A DNA stretch of 64,000 nucleotides from Hymenobacter negativus (GTDB lineage Bacteria; Bacteroidota; Bacteroidia; Cytophagales; Hymenobacteraceae): contig NZ_JAGETZ010000004.1 in the NCBI RefSeq assembly GCF_017571495.1, positions 552,820 to 616,819 of the forward strand, in the 5' to 3' direction. Shown piece by piece: positions 8,279-15,460 of the stretch. The first letter of the stretch is position 1, and each line of letters starts with the position of its first letter. Both the position numbers and the translations under genes were made by a program. The notes below the pieces were generated by a model. The model did no database searches, had not been told where the DNA came from, and saw only the letters and a program-made list of their open reading frames with translations.

Positions 8279-9001
8279 ATGAATGCGCGCCAACTACCCT
8301 TCGCCTTCCGTATTAGCGAGCTGCTGCCCGTGGCCCGCTTGCTCCGCGCCAGCTACGTGCGCGACCAAGCTGATTTTCAGGACCTGCTGCCGGAGGATTA
8401 CAAACCCGATTTTTTGAAGGATTTCGACAAGGCCAGCGCGGCCGTGGAGAACGTGCAGCGCAGCAGCGTGGCCATTGCCGAGCGGCAGCTCGTGACGCAG
8501 CGCATCGAAGGGCTGCTGCAGGCACTGCCGCAGCTCCTCAACCGCCTCGAAGCCCGGGTGCGCCGCGCTGAGGGCCTCACCGTGCCGGCCAAGAAGTTCG
8601 GCATTGAGGCTGTGCGCCGCGACCGCAACGACAACGAGCATGAGGGCCTGGCCGATTCGCTGAAAACGCTGCTTCAAAACATTGAAACCAATAAAAAGGC
8701 CTTGTTCGACAAGGGCCAAAAGCCCGAGGAAAACAGCCAAATCCAAAGCCTCTACGACGGCCTGGTGCAGGACAGCACCACCCAGGGCAGCGGCCTGAGC
8801 GACCAGCGCCTGCTCACGGCGGACAACGCCAATCTATTCCGCGCCCTCTACGCTCCCATCAAACACCTGCTTGCCGACGGCAAAAGCCTCTACCAAACCT
8901 CCGATAAAGTCAAGGCGAAGGACTATACGCTGCGCAAGATTCTGCAGCAGGTGCGCCGGGAGCAGGGCGGCGGGGCCGGTACTGGCACCCAAGCCCCGTA
9001 G
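8279..9001 (+). CDS. Hypothetical helical protein
   Basis: 240 residues, no signal peptide. The composition is rich in Leu, Ala, Arg, Glu and Gln and reads as largely alpha-helical (for example RIEGLLQALPQLLNRLEARVRRAEG and SLKTLLQNIETNKKALFD). The C-terminus is glycine-rich and probably disordered. It starts 60 bases after the tandem repeat array and is divergent from the small membrane protein. I do not recognise a family. A strong terminator follows. Confidence 0.7.
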   Translation: MNARQLPFAFRISELLPVARLLRASYVRDQADFQDLLPEDYKPDFLKDFDKASAAVENVQRSSVAIAERQLVTQRIEGLLQALPQLLNRLEARVRRAEGLTVPAKKFGIEAVRRDRNDNEHEGLADSLKTLLQNIETNKKALFDKGQKPEENSQIQSLYDGLVQDSTTQGSGLSDQRLLTADNANLFRALYAPIKHLLADGKSLYQTSDKVKAKDYTLRKILQQVRREQGGGAGTGTQAP

Positions 9002-9028
9002 GTATCGGAGTAACTTATTGAGTGATAT

Positions 9029-9065
9029 AAAAAAGGGCACCCACTTGGCGTGGGTGCCCTTTTTT
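9029..9065. terminator. Bidirectional terminator
   Basis: Perfect 16-base arms (9029-9044, 9050-9065) with A and T tracts on either side, between converging genes. It marks the left edge of the small accessory block 9083-10551. Confidence 0.92.
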
Positions 9066-9082
9066 GTTGAATCAATGATGCT

Positions 9083-9373
9083 TTACAGCGGCCGTTGCAA
9101 CGGCCGCAACCCAGTCTGGAATGCCAGCACATCAATCCGTTCAACTGAAACTAAGCGGTAGATGATGCGATACTGTCGGTACAGTAGCTCCCGTATCGTT
9201 TCGTCGCCGAATTCGGGTACCATGCGGCCCATACGGGGGTGCTGACGCAACAAATCAAGCTGCCGAAAGACGCTATTCACGACCAACGAAGCCCGGGTTG
9301 TTGAATATTGCGCCAAATAATCAGCCTGCTCATCCAGCTCGTGCACGAAGCGGGTGGTGTAGTGAATAACCAT
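9083..9373 (-). CDS. RelE/ParE-family toxin
   Basis: 96 residues with the usual size and pattern of the RelE/ParE superfamily: N-terminal HYTTRFVHELDEQADYLAQY helix, central RQHPRMGRMVPE loop, then strands ELLYRQYRIIYRLV and RIDVLAFQTGLRPL. Members either cleave mRNA on the ribosome or block gyrase; which applies here cannot be read from the sequence. The start ATG is one base after the stop codon of the upstream antitoxin gene, so translation is coupled. Expression would be held down by the paired antitoxin. Confidence 0.85.
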   Translation of the reverse strand: MVIHYTTRFVHELDEQADYLAQYSTTRASLVVNSVFRQLDLLRQHPRMGRMVPEFGDETIRELLYRQYRIIYRLVSVERIDVLAFQTGLRPLQRPL

Positions 9374-9374
9374 G

Positions 9375-9575
9375 CTACCGCGCCGTTACGCCGGTGTCGG
9401 TCAGCCAGCGGCTGAGGTAGCTTCTGGCTTCGGCCTCGGTCAGCGTTTCGCCATTGTCTGATTGGCGAACTCCTTCCTCAATGCGTTTGATGAGGAGCAG
9501 ACGTTCGAAAAGGTCTTCTAGCTCGAAGTTTTCCGGCAGCTGGTTAACAGTTTCGAGGATTTGGGCTTTAGTCAT
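9375..9575 (-). CDS. Antitoxin of the RelE/ParE-type module
   Basis: 66 residues, acidic overall, encoded directly upstream of the toxin as usual for type II modules. The N-terminal part (MTKAQILETVNQLPENFELEDLFERLLLIKRIEEG) is helical; the C-terminal part (ETLTEAEARSYLSRWL) probably wraps the toxin. No clear DNA-binding motif is visible, so autoregulation may use the N-terminal helices. An AGGT-rich stretch before the ATG (CCACCTCCGCT on minus) is an unusually good ribosome site for this window. Identification rests on size, order and spacing. Confidence 0.75.
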   Translation of the reverse strand: MTKAQILETVNQLPENFELEDLFERLLLIKRIEEGVRQSDNGETLTEAEARSYLSRWLTDTGVTAR

Positions 9576-9702
9576 AGCGGAGGTGGCTTGTTGTATTTAC
9601 TAAACTACGCGGCGGGCGGCGAAAGTGCCGAGGTAGGCGCGCCCCAAACCACAGACTTGAACCCATTGGGCAGCGCGTCACAGACGCACGCCAGCCGGGA
9701 AA

Positions 9703-10551
9703 TTACATAAATGGCTGATGACCGAGTTTGACAAAGCTTGATAAAAGAACTTTTATCCCAACAGATTCAAAATCAACTTCAACTTTATGCGTCCCTTGTT
9801 GAACTTGTATTCCTGTGACTACACCTTTCCCAAATTTCTTATGGTAAATGGTATCTGACAGTTTAAATACGTGCCCATCATTTTTAAATGAAGTGGTATT
9901 AGATTCGAAAGGAAAAATCCTTTCTTTATTAGGCACATGGCCTTCAGTATTTGTATGCTTTGTCTGCGAATCTATTAATGGCTCTAATTTAAGTATCTTA
10001 TCATTTATACTCTTCAGCGTTTCCATCATCAAACTCATCTCTGGGGAGAGCTTTACTGGCTCACTTATATTGGCTTTTGTTATTGACAAAAGAGATATGA
10101 TGGAGTTGTCTTTAGTATCATGCTGCTCGTATGTTGCTGTAATAGCATCTGCAATCTGTTTGATTGCAGAATTAACTTGGTCAACTCTCATGGTACTATC
10201 ATAACCTACATCACGGAATCCTTGTATATCGAATATTCTAGGCGTCACATTATCCTTTATCAGTGCAACTGGCAAATCAAATGCTTGGCGTATACCCAAT
10301 TCATATAAAACGTTTGGGTTCTTTGAACTCAAATCGCACAAAGCCATTTCACAATTAACTATTTTATGCAAAATATCGACAACTATAATGTTGCTTTTCT
10401 GAACATCATCCGCACGCAGGGGCTCAAATCCAGCCTCAATGCATGCGGGTTTTATGATGTGCTCATAAACTCTTTTAAAATGTCCAGTTTCATAGTCAGC
10501 ATGGTCTGATACTGGCATTATTATAAAGCAAGTTTTTTTCTCGGTCTGCAT
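9703..10551 (-). CDS. Deoxyribosyltransferase/TIR-like domain fused to UvrD/PcrA-type C-terminal Tudor-like domain
   Basis: 282 residues in three parts. Residues 6-143 have the pattern of nucleoside 2-deoxyribosyltransferase/TIR-like domains: FIIMPVSDHADYETGHF, IIKPACIEAGFEPLRADD, and the active-site region CDLSSKNPNVLYELG with the likely catalytic E84. Residues 144-230 are a helical then polar linker. Residues 231-277 (SDTIYHKKFGKGVVTGI, then VDFESVGIKVLLSSF) match the small domain at the C-terminus of UvrD/PcrA helicases, which in PcrA contacts RNA polymerase. The gene is visibly more AT-rich than its neighbours and uses codons such as ATA and TTA that they avoid, which suggests transfer. 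It lies next to a toxin-antitoxin module. A defence or NAD/nucleotide-degrading role is inference. Confidence 0.75.
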   Translation of the reverse strand: MQTEKKTCFIIMPVSDHADYETGHFKRVYEHIIKPACIEAGFEPLRADDVQKSNIIVVDILHKIVNCEMALCDLSSKNPNVLYELGIRQAFDLPVALIKDNVTPRIFDIQGFRDVGYDSTMRVDQVNSAIKQIADAITATYEQHDTKDNSIISLLSITKANISEPVKLSPEMSLMMETLKSINDKILKLEPLIDSQTKHTNTEGHVPNKERIFPFESNTTSFKNDGHVFKLSDTIYHKKFGKGVVTGIQVQQGTHKVEVDFESVGIKVLLSSFVKLGHQPFM

Positions 10552-10573
10552 TCTATTTGAAATTTAAATAATC

Positions 10574-10612
10574 AAAACCCCCGCGCCAGCCTTGCAGCCG
10601 ACGCGGGGGTTT
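10574..10612 (-). terminator. Terminator of icd
   Basis: Stem AAACCCCCGCG / CGCGGGGGTTT, with TTTT following on the minus strand. It lies 30 bases past the icd stop and marks the right edge of the accessory block. Confidence 0.85.
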
Positions 10613-10641
10613 CTGTGGGTGCTTAGGCAGCAGCCAAGCTA

Positions 10642-11907
10642 CTACATATTCTTGATAATCTCCTGGCCGAATTCGCTCGTTTTGAGGAGGGTGGCGCCTT
10701 CCATCTGGCGTTCGAAGTCGTAGGTTACGCGCTTGCTGGCGATGGCGGCTTCGAGGCCTTTGTTGATGAGGGCGGCGGCTTCTTTCCAGCCCATGTACTC
10801 GAGCATCATCACGCCGGAGAGGATAACGGAACCGGGGTTCACCTTGTCCTGGTTGGCGTATTTGGGGGCCGTGCCGTGGGTGGCTTCGAAGATGGCGTGG
10901 CCGGTGAGGTAGTTGATGTTGGCGCCCGGTGCGATGCCGATGCCGCCCACGATGGCGGCCAGGGCGTCGGACACGTAGTCGCCGTTCAGGTTCAGGGTCG
11001 CGACCACCGAGTACTCGGCGGGGCGCAGCAGAATCTGTTGCAGGAAGGCATCAGCAATGCTGTCCTTGACGATGAGCTTGCCCTGCTCCACGGCTTGCTT
11101 CTGGAGGGCGTCGGCCACTTCCACGCCCTGCTTGGCCACGATTTTATCGTACTGGGCCCAGGTGAAGACCTTGGCGCCAAATTCCTTCTCGGCCAGCTCG
11201 TAGCCCCAGGTTTTGAAGGCGCCTTCGGTGAACTTCATGATGTTGCCCTTGTGCACGATGGTCACCGACGGCAGCTTGTTGTCGAGGGCGTACTTGATTG
11301 CGGCGCGCACGAGGCGCTCGGTGCCCTCCTTCGATACCGGCTTGATGCCGAACGAAGACGACTCAGGGAAACGGATTTTCTTCACGCCCATCTCGTCCTG
11401 CAGGAATTCGAGCATTTTCTGGGCCTGGGGCGTGCCATTCATGTACTCAATGCCGGCGTAGATGTCCTCCGTGTTTTCGCGGAAGATGACCATGTCGGTC
11501 AGTTCCGGGTGCTTCACGGGCGAGGGCACGCCGTCGTAGTAGCGCACGGGGCGCACGCAGGCGTAGAGGTCGAGTTCCTGGCGCAGGGCCACGTTGAGCG
11601 AGCGGATGCCGCCGCCCACGGGGGTGGTCAGCGGGCCTTTGATGCCCACGAGGTAATCGCGAAAGGCATCGAGGGTTTCGTTGGGCAGCCAGTTGTTGGT
11701 GGCTTTGTAGGCTTTCTCACCGGCCAATACCTCTTTCCACACGAGCTGCTTTTTGCCACCGTAGGCTTTCTCGACGGCAGCGTCGAAAACGAGTTTGGAA
11801 GCGCGCCAGATGTCCGGCCCCGTCCCGTCGCCCTCGATGAAGGGAATGGTGGGTTTATCCGGAACGGTCAGCTTGCCGTTTTTGATGGTGATTTTTTGCT
11901 CTGCCAT
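10642..11907 (-). CDS. icd: NADP-dependent isocitrate dehydrogenase
   Basis: Oxidative decarboxylation of isocitrate to 2-oxoglutarate in the TCA cycle. 421 residues, the length of the E. coli-type enzyme. [12 protein letters not shown] is the N-terminal signature; S103 in RSLNVALRQ corresponds to the isocitrate-binding serine that is phosphorylated in E. coli. The substrate Arg cluster (ACVRPVRYY), the metal-binding [11 protein letters not shown] region and the cofactor loop [12 protein letters not shown] are all present. It is monocistronic, with its own terminator. No isocitrate dehydrogenase kinase gene is seen nearby. Confidence 0.97.
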   Translation of the reverse strand: MAEQKITIKNGKLTVPDKPTIPFIEGDGTGPDIWRASKLVFDAAVEKAYGGKKQLVWKEVLAGEKAYKATNNWLPNETLDAFRDYLVGIKGPLTTPVGGGIRSLNVALRQELDLYACVRPVRYYDGVPSPVKHPELTDMVIFRENTEDIYAGIEYMNGTPQAQKMLEFLQDEMGVKKIRFPESSSFGIKPVSKEGTERLVRAAIKYALDNKLPSVTIVHKGNIMKFTEGAFKTWGYELAEKEFGAKVFTWAQYDKIVAKQGVEVADALQKQAVEQGKLIVKDSIADAFLQQILLRPAEYSVVATLNLNGDYVSDALAAIVGGIGIAPGANINYLTGHAIFEATHGTAPKYANQDKVNPGSVILSGVMMLEYMGWKEAAALINKGLEAAIASKRVTYDFERQMEGATLLKTSEFGQEIIKNM

Positions 11908-11931
11908 GTGGGTCGTGTGTTGTATAAGTCT

Positions 11932-12033
11932 GTCATCCTGAGCGCAGCGAAGGACCTTATCGCGTCAGGCGTCGGGGGTAAAAATTCAGCTATGCGCAGG
12001 CGGGATAAGGGGCTTCGCTGCGCTCAGCATGAC
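11932..12033. repeat. Inverted repeat, GTCATCCTGAGCGCAGCGAAG family
   Basis: Arms of about 30 bases (from 11932 and ending at 12033) that begin with GTCATCCTGAGCGCAGCG and end with the mirror CGCTGCGCTCAGCATGAC. It fills the gap between icd and the M16 protease gene. Confidence 0.85.
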
Positions 12034-12042
12034 AATGGGCGG

Positions 12043-15024
12043 TTAGTACCCGAAAATCTCTTTCAGCGTGAGCTGCTGCACGGTGCCGTATTTGGCCAGC
12101 TCTTTAAAATTCAGCCGGTCCTTGGAGCCGATTACCAGAATGACCTGGTTCTGGCCGCGCACTTTGGCCAGCTGAAACTTCTTCAACTCGTCGAAAGTCA
12201 TTTTCTGGGTGCTGGCGTACACGTCGCGGCGGATGTCGTAGTCCAGGCCGAGGCGCTTGGCTCGCTCGTAGCTCATCAGGATGTCGCCCTTGGTGATGCG
12301 CTCGGTACTGATGCTGTTGCGGATGGCGTTTTTAGCGATTTCCAGGTTGGCTTCGGCCACGGGCATGTCGGTGAGGAGGGCCTCCATGCCGGCCATGGCT
12401 TCGGGCAGCTTGTCGCTCTGCGTACCGATGTAGCTCAGGTTGTAGTTGGAGCGGCCCAGCTTATCGGCGTTGGAGTAGCCGGAGTAGGCTGAGTAAGCCA
12501 GTGCCTTGCTCTCGCGCAAATCCTGAAACACGATGCTGCCCATGCCGCCGCCGAAGTACTCGTTATAAAGCGCCACCGTCGGAGCCAGCTCTTTGCTATA
12601 CAGGTCCCCCTTGGTCAGGAACAGAATTTCAGCCTGCACCATGTTGTAGTCCACCCAATAAACCTTCTTGTCTTTCAGCGGCTGCTCGGCAAAGTCTTTG
12701 GCCGCCGGGGCGGGCGTGAGCTTGGCGGGGGTGCGGTGCTCGGCTTTGAGTACGGTTACCGTTGCATCCTGGGCACGCGGTCCATAATACAATACCCGAT
12801 GCTGGTACGACTCCAACTTCTTAATCAGGGTCGTGAGTTGCTCCGGCTTCAGCGCCTTCAGCTCTTTCTCGCTGAGGTTATTGGTGAAGGGGTTTTTCGG
12901 CCCGTACTTCACGTAGTTCACCATCGCCTGATTCAGAATCACGCGCTTTTCGAGCTTAGCATCCTGGCGCTGCTTGAGTACGCCGGCCACCATGTCTTTC
13001 AGGGCCACGGCGTCGGGCTTGGGCGCGTTCATCAGCTGTTCGAACAGCTTGAGTGCGGGCTCCAGGTTGGCGTCGAGGCCGTTGAGGGTGACGAAAATGC
13101 GGTCGGCGCCGCTGCTCACGTTGAAGGAGCAGCCCAGCTTGTAGAACTCCTGCTGCAGCTGCGCGGCGGTGTAGTTGCCGGTGCCAAGGTATTGCAGGTA
13201 GTCGGAAGCGAGGCTCCAGCGCGGGTCGTTGTTCTTGCCCAGGTCGAAGACGTAGGACAGGTTGAACAAGCCGTTTTCGGCGTTGTGCGTGTAGTACAGC
13301 GGCAGGCCGGGCTTGATTTCCGTTTCCTGAATGTCCTTTTTGTAGTCCACGAACACCGGCTGCAGCTCCGTGCTGGGCATGGCCGTGAGCTGCTTGTAGT
13401 AGGCCGAGGCCACGTCACGGTTGGCCGGTACGGGCGTGATGGCGGGCTTCACCACCTTCACCTTGTTGGGGTCCGTGCCGGTGCGCTTGAACACGGTCAC
13501 GACGTTCGGGCCGTAGTTGTCGTTAGCAAATTTCACTATTTCAGCCTTCGTGATTTTGCCGAAATCGTCCTGCTGCTGCAGGTAGTCTTTCCAGTCGATG
13601 CGCTCGATAAAGGCCTCGTACATGGCACTGGCACGGGCCTCGTTGCTTTCGTAGCTCTTGGTGCGCGTCAGCTTCTCGTTATTGATGATGGCCGGAATCA
13701 GCCAATCGGGGAAGTTGCCGGCTTTCATCTTGGCCAGTTCGCCCAGCAGCAGCGTCTTCACCTCCTCCAGCTTCTGCCCTTGGCGCGGCGTGCCATAGAT
13801 GACGTGCGTGGAGTAGTCGTCGTTCATGTCCGTGAACGAAGCGGCTTCCAGCACCTTCTGCTGCTGGTTCAGGTCGAGGTCGATGAGGCCGGCTTGGCCG
13901 TTGGTCAGGATTTTATCCAGCATGCGCAGGCGCACAGCATCCTTCGACGCTTTGCCCGGCAGGCGGTAGCCCAGCATCACATTTTCCGACTGCGGCCCGA
14001 GGATTTCCTTGGTAATTGGAGCGGCCAGGGGCTGCTCCACCGGCGCATTAAAGGCTGGCACCGGCTTGCTCGGCATGGCCCCGAAATACTTGTCGATGAC
14101 CCGGATGGTCTGGTCGTAATCCAAGTCGCCGCTCAAGCACAGCGCCACGTTGTTCGGCACGTAGTACTGGCCGAAATACTTCTTAATCTCCGTAATGGAC
14201 GGGTTTTGCAGGTGCTCAATCGTGCCGATGGTTGTCTGCGTGCCGTAGGGGTGCGTGGGATAGAGCGCGGCATTCAGCGCCTCAAACTCCTTATTGAAGT
14301 CGCTATCGAGTCCCCGGTTTTTCTCCTCATACACAGCCTCCAACTCGGTGTGGAACAGGCGCGGCACCATCTCGCGCAGCCGCTCGGCCTGGATGGCGGC
14401 CCACTTCTCCAGCTGGTTGCTGGGAATGTCTTCCTGGTACACTGTTTCCTCGTTCGAGGTGTGGGCATTGGAGCCTTTGGCCCCGATGGCGCCCATCACC
14501 TTGTCGTACTCATTCGGCACGGCATACTTAGCCGCCACGCCCGAAATTGAATCAATCTGGTGGTAGGTGCGCTTGCGGGCGGCGGGGTCGTTGCGCTGGC
14601 CGCGGTACACTTCGTACAGCGCCTCAATCTTGTCGAGCTCTACCTTCTCTTTGGCCCAGTCCTGCGTGCCCAGTTGCGATGTGCCTTTGAACACCATGTG
14701 TTCGAGGTAGTGAGCCAGGCCGGTGGCGGTAGCAGGGTCATTCTTGGAGCCCGCGCGCACGGCTAGGTAGGTCTGGATGCGCGGCGCGTCTTTGTAGTCA
14801 GACAAGTAGACGGTCAAGCCGTTGTCCAGCTTGTAGATGCGTACGCCCAGCGGGTCGCCGGGCACCGATTCGTAGCGGTATTCTTTGGGGGCAGCCGGAG
14901 TTGCGGCGGTAGCTGGCGCAGCAGGTACTGCTGAAGCTGTGCTGACCGGTTTACTTGATTGGCACTGAGTGGCAACACCTAATACTGCCAGGGCCGGAAT
15001 CAACAGCAGAAAATTCTTTTTCAC
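12043..15024 (-). CDS. M16-family zinc metalloprotease (insulinase-like), exported
   Basis: 993 residues with an N-terminal signal peptide (MKKNFLLLIPALAVLGVATQ, then Cys21). The residue before Cys21 is Gln, so lipidation is uncertain. The inverted zinc site is HYLEH, with H105, E108 (catalytic) and H109, followed downstream by the third ligand region EAVYEEKN. The protein has the two M16 halves: the active first half, and a second half starting near residue 560 without the zinc motif. Such proteins degrade peptides in the periplasm or at the cell surface. The start is GTG at 15024, directly after a good -7 box. An alanine/proline linker (APATAATPAAP) follows the signal. Confidence 0.92.
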   Translation of the reverse strand: MKKNFLLLIPALAVLGVATQCQSSKPVSTASAVPAAPATAATPAAPKEYRYESVPGDPLGVRIYKLDNGLTVYLSDYKDAPRIQTYLAVRAGSKNDPATATGLAHYLEHMVFKGTSQLGTQDWAKEKVELDKIEALYEVYRGQRNDPAARKRTYHQIDSISGVAAKYAVPNEYDKVMGAIGAKGSNAHTSNEETVYQEDIPSNQLEKWAAIQAERLREMVPRLFHTELEAVYEEKNRGLDSDFNKEFEALNAALYPTHPYGTQTTIGTIEHLQNPSITEIKKYFGQYYVPNNVALCLSGDLDYDQTIRVIDKYFGAMPSKPVPAFNAPVEQPLAAPITKEILGPQSENVMLGYRLPGKASKDAVRLRMLDKILTNGQAGLIDLDLNQQQKVLEAASFTDMNDDYSTHVIYGTPRQGQKLEEVKTLLLGELAKMKAGNFPDWLIPAIINNEKLTRTKSYESNEARASAMYEAFIERIDWKDYLQQQDDFGKITKAEIVKFANDNYGPNVVTVFKRTGTDPNKVKVVKPAITPVPANRDVASAYYKQLTAMPSTELQPVFVDYKKDIQETEIKPGLPLYYTHNAENGLFNLSYVFDLGKNNDPRWSLASDYLQYLGTGNYTAAQLQQEFYKLGCSFNVSSGADRIFVTLNGLDANLEPALKLFEQLMNAPKPDAVALKDMVAGVLKQRQDAKLEKRVILNQAMVNYVKYGPKNPFTNNLSEKELKALKPEQLTTLIKKLESYQHRVLYYGPRAQDATVTVLKAEHRTPAKLTPAPAAKDFAEQPLKDKKVYWVDYNMVQAEILFLTKGDLYSKELAPTVALYNEYFGGGMGSIVFQDLRESKALAYSAYSGYSNADKLGRSNYNLSYIGTQSDKLPEAMAGMEALLTDMPVAEANLEIAKNAIRNSISTERITKGDILMSYERAKRLGLDYDIRRDVYASTQKMTFDELKKFQLAKVRGQNQVILVIGSKDRLNFKELAKYGTVQQLTLKEIFGY

Positions 15025-15062
15025 AGAAGGGCGCAGGCGGGAGCAGTATGGGGTTCAAAAAA

Positions 15063-15070
15063 CAAAGGTA
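15063..15070 (-). promoter_or_regulatory. -7 box (TACCTTTG) of the M16 protease gene
   Basis: CAAAGGTA on plus is a full TAnnTTTG match on minus, 39 bases upstream of the GTG start. Confidence 0.6.
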
Positions 15071-15184
15071 GCTGGGTGATAGAGGAATAAAAAACAAAAT
15101 TTCGTCTTATCTTAGCAGATTGCCCCGCCCTCAAGCAAGACGTTTTCGCCTCGACTATACTTTCCCCAATCGTTTGCAGATTTT

Positions 15185-15229
15185 AGCAAACTGGGCCGGC
15201 GCTTTAACAGCGGCGCCCCGGTTTGCTTT
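15185..15229 (+). terminator. Stem-loop with short T tract (possible terminator)
   Basis: Arms AGCAAAC / GTTTGCT extended by GC-rich pairing, followed by TTTT on plus. No plus-strand gene is known to end here, so it may belong to an unannotated transcript. Confidence 0.4.
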
Positions 15230-15257
15230 TGCGCAGCTGTAAGGACGCGGTGAAAAG

Positions 15258-15403
15258 CGGCAGGTTGCAACACGGCGCGGACGTGGGTTCTTCCCTGCCC
15301 TCTCCTGATAGAAGGGAATCCTGGCGCTAAAGTGCGTAGTTCAACTTCCAGATGCTGAATATGAGCCTTCTATTGCTAAAAGGAGCTGATTCTATACCTG
15401 CGC
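15258..15403. ncRNA. Possible structured RNA in the gap between dnaX and the M16 gene
   Basis: The 436-base gap 15025-15460 has no convincing ORF. It contains five nested complementary segments: 15260-15265 with 15396-15401, 15302-15306 with 15381-15385, 15308-15315 with 15366-15373, 15321-15324 with 15348-15351, and 15330-15333 with 15344-15347. Together they form one long interrupted hairpin of about 140 bases with internal bulges. A long hairpin with a central bubble recalls 6S RNA, but I cannot assign a family or even the strand. Confidence 0.3.
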
Positions 15404-15460
15404 GCACTTGGCGCGGGGCTGAGCCTCTTACTTAGTGCTCTCTACGCAGCAGAGCATCGA

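Noticed and set aside
12736..14550. 604-codon open frame on plus
   Set aside because: Antisense of the M16 protease gene. GC-rich DNA leaves long shadow frames; it has no start context or recognisable domains.
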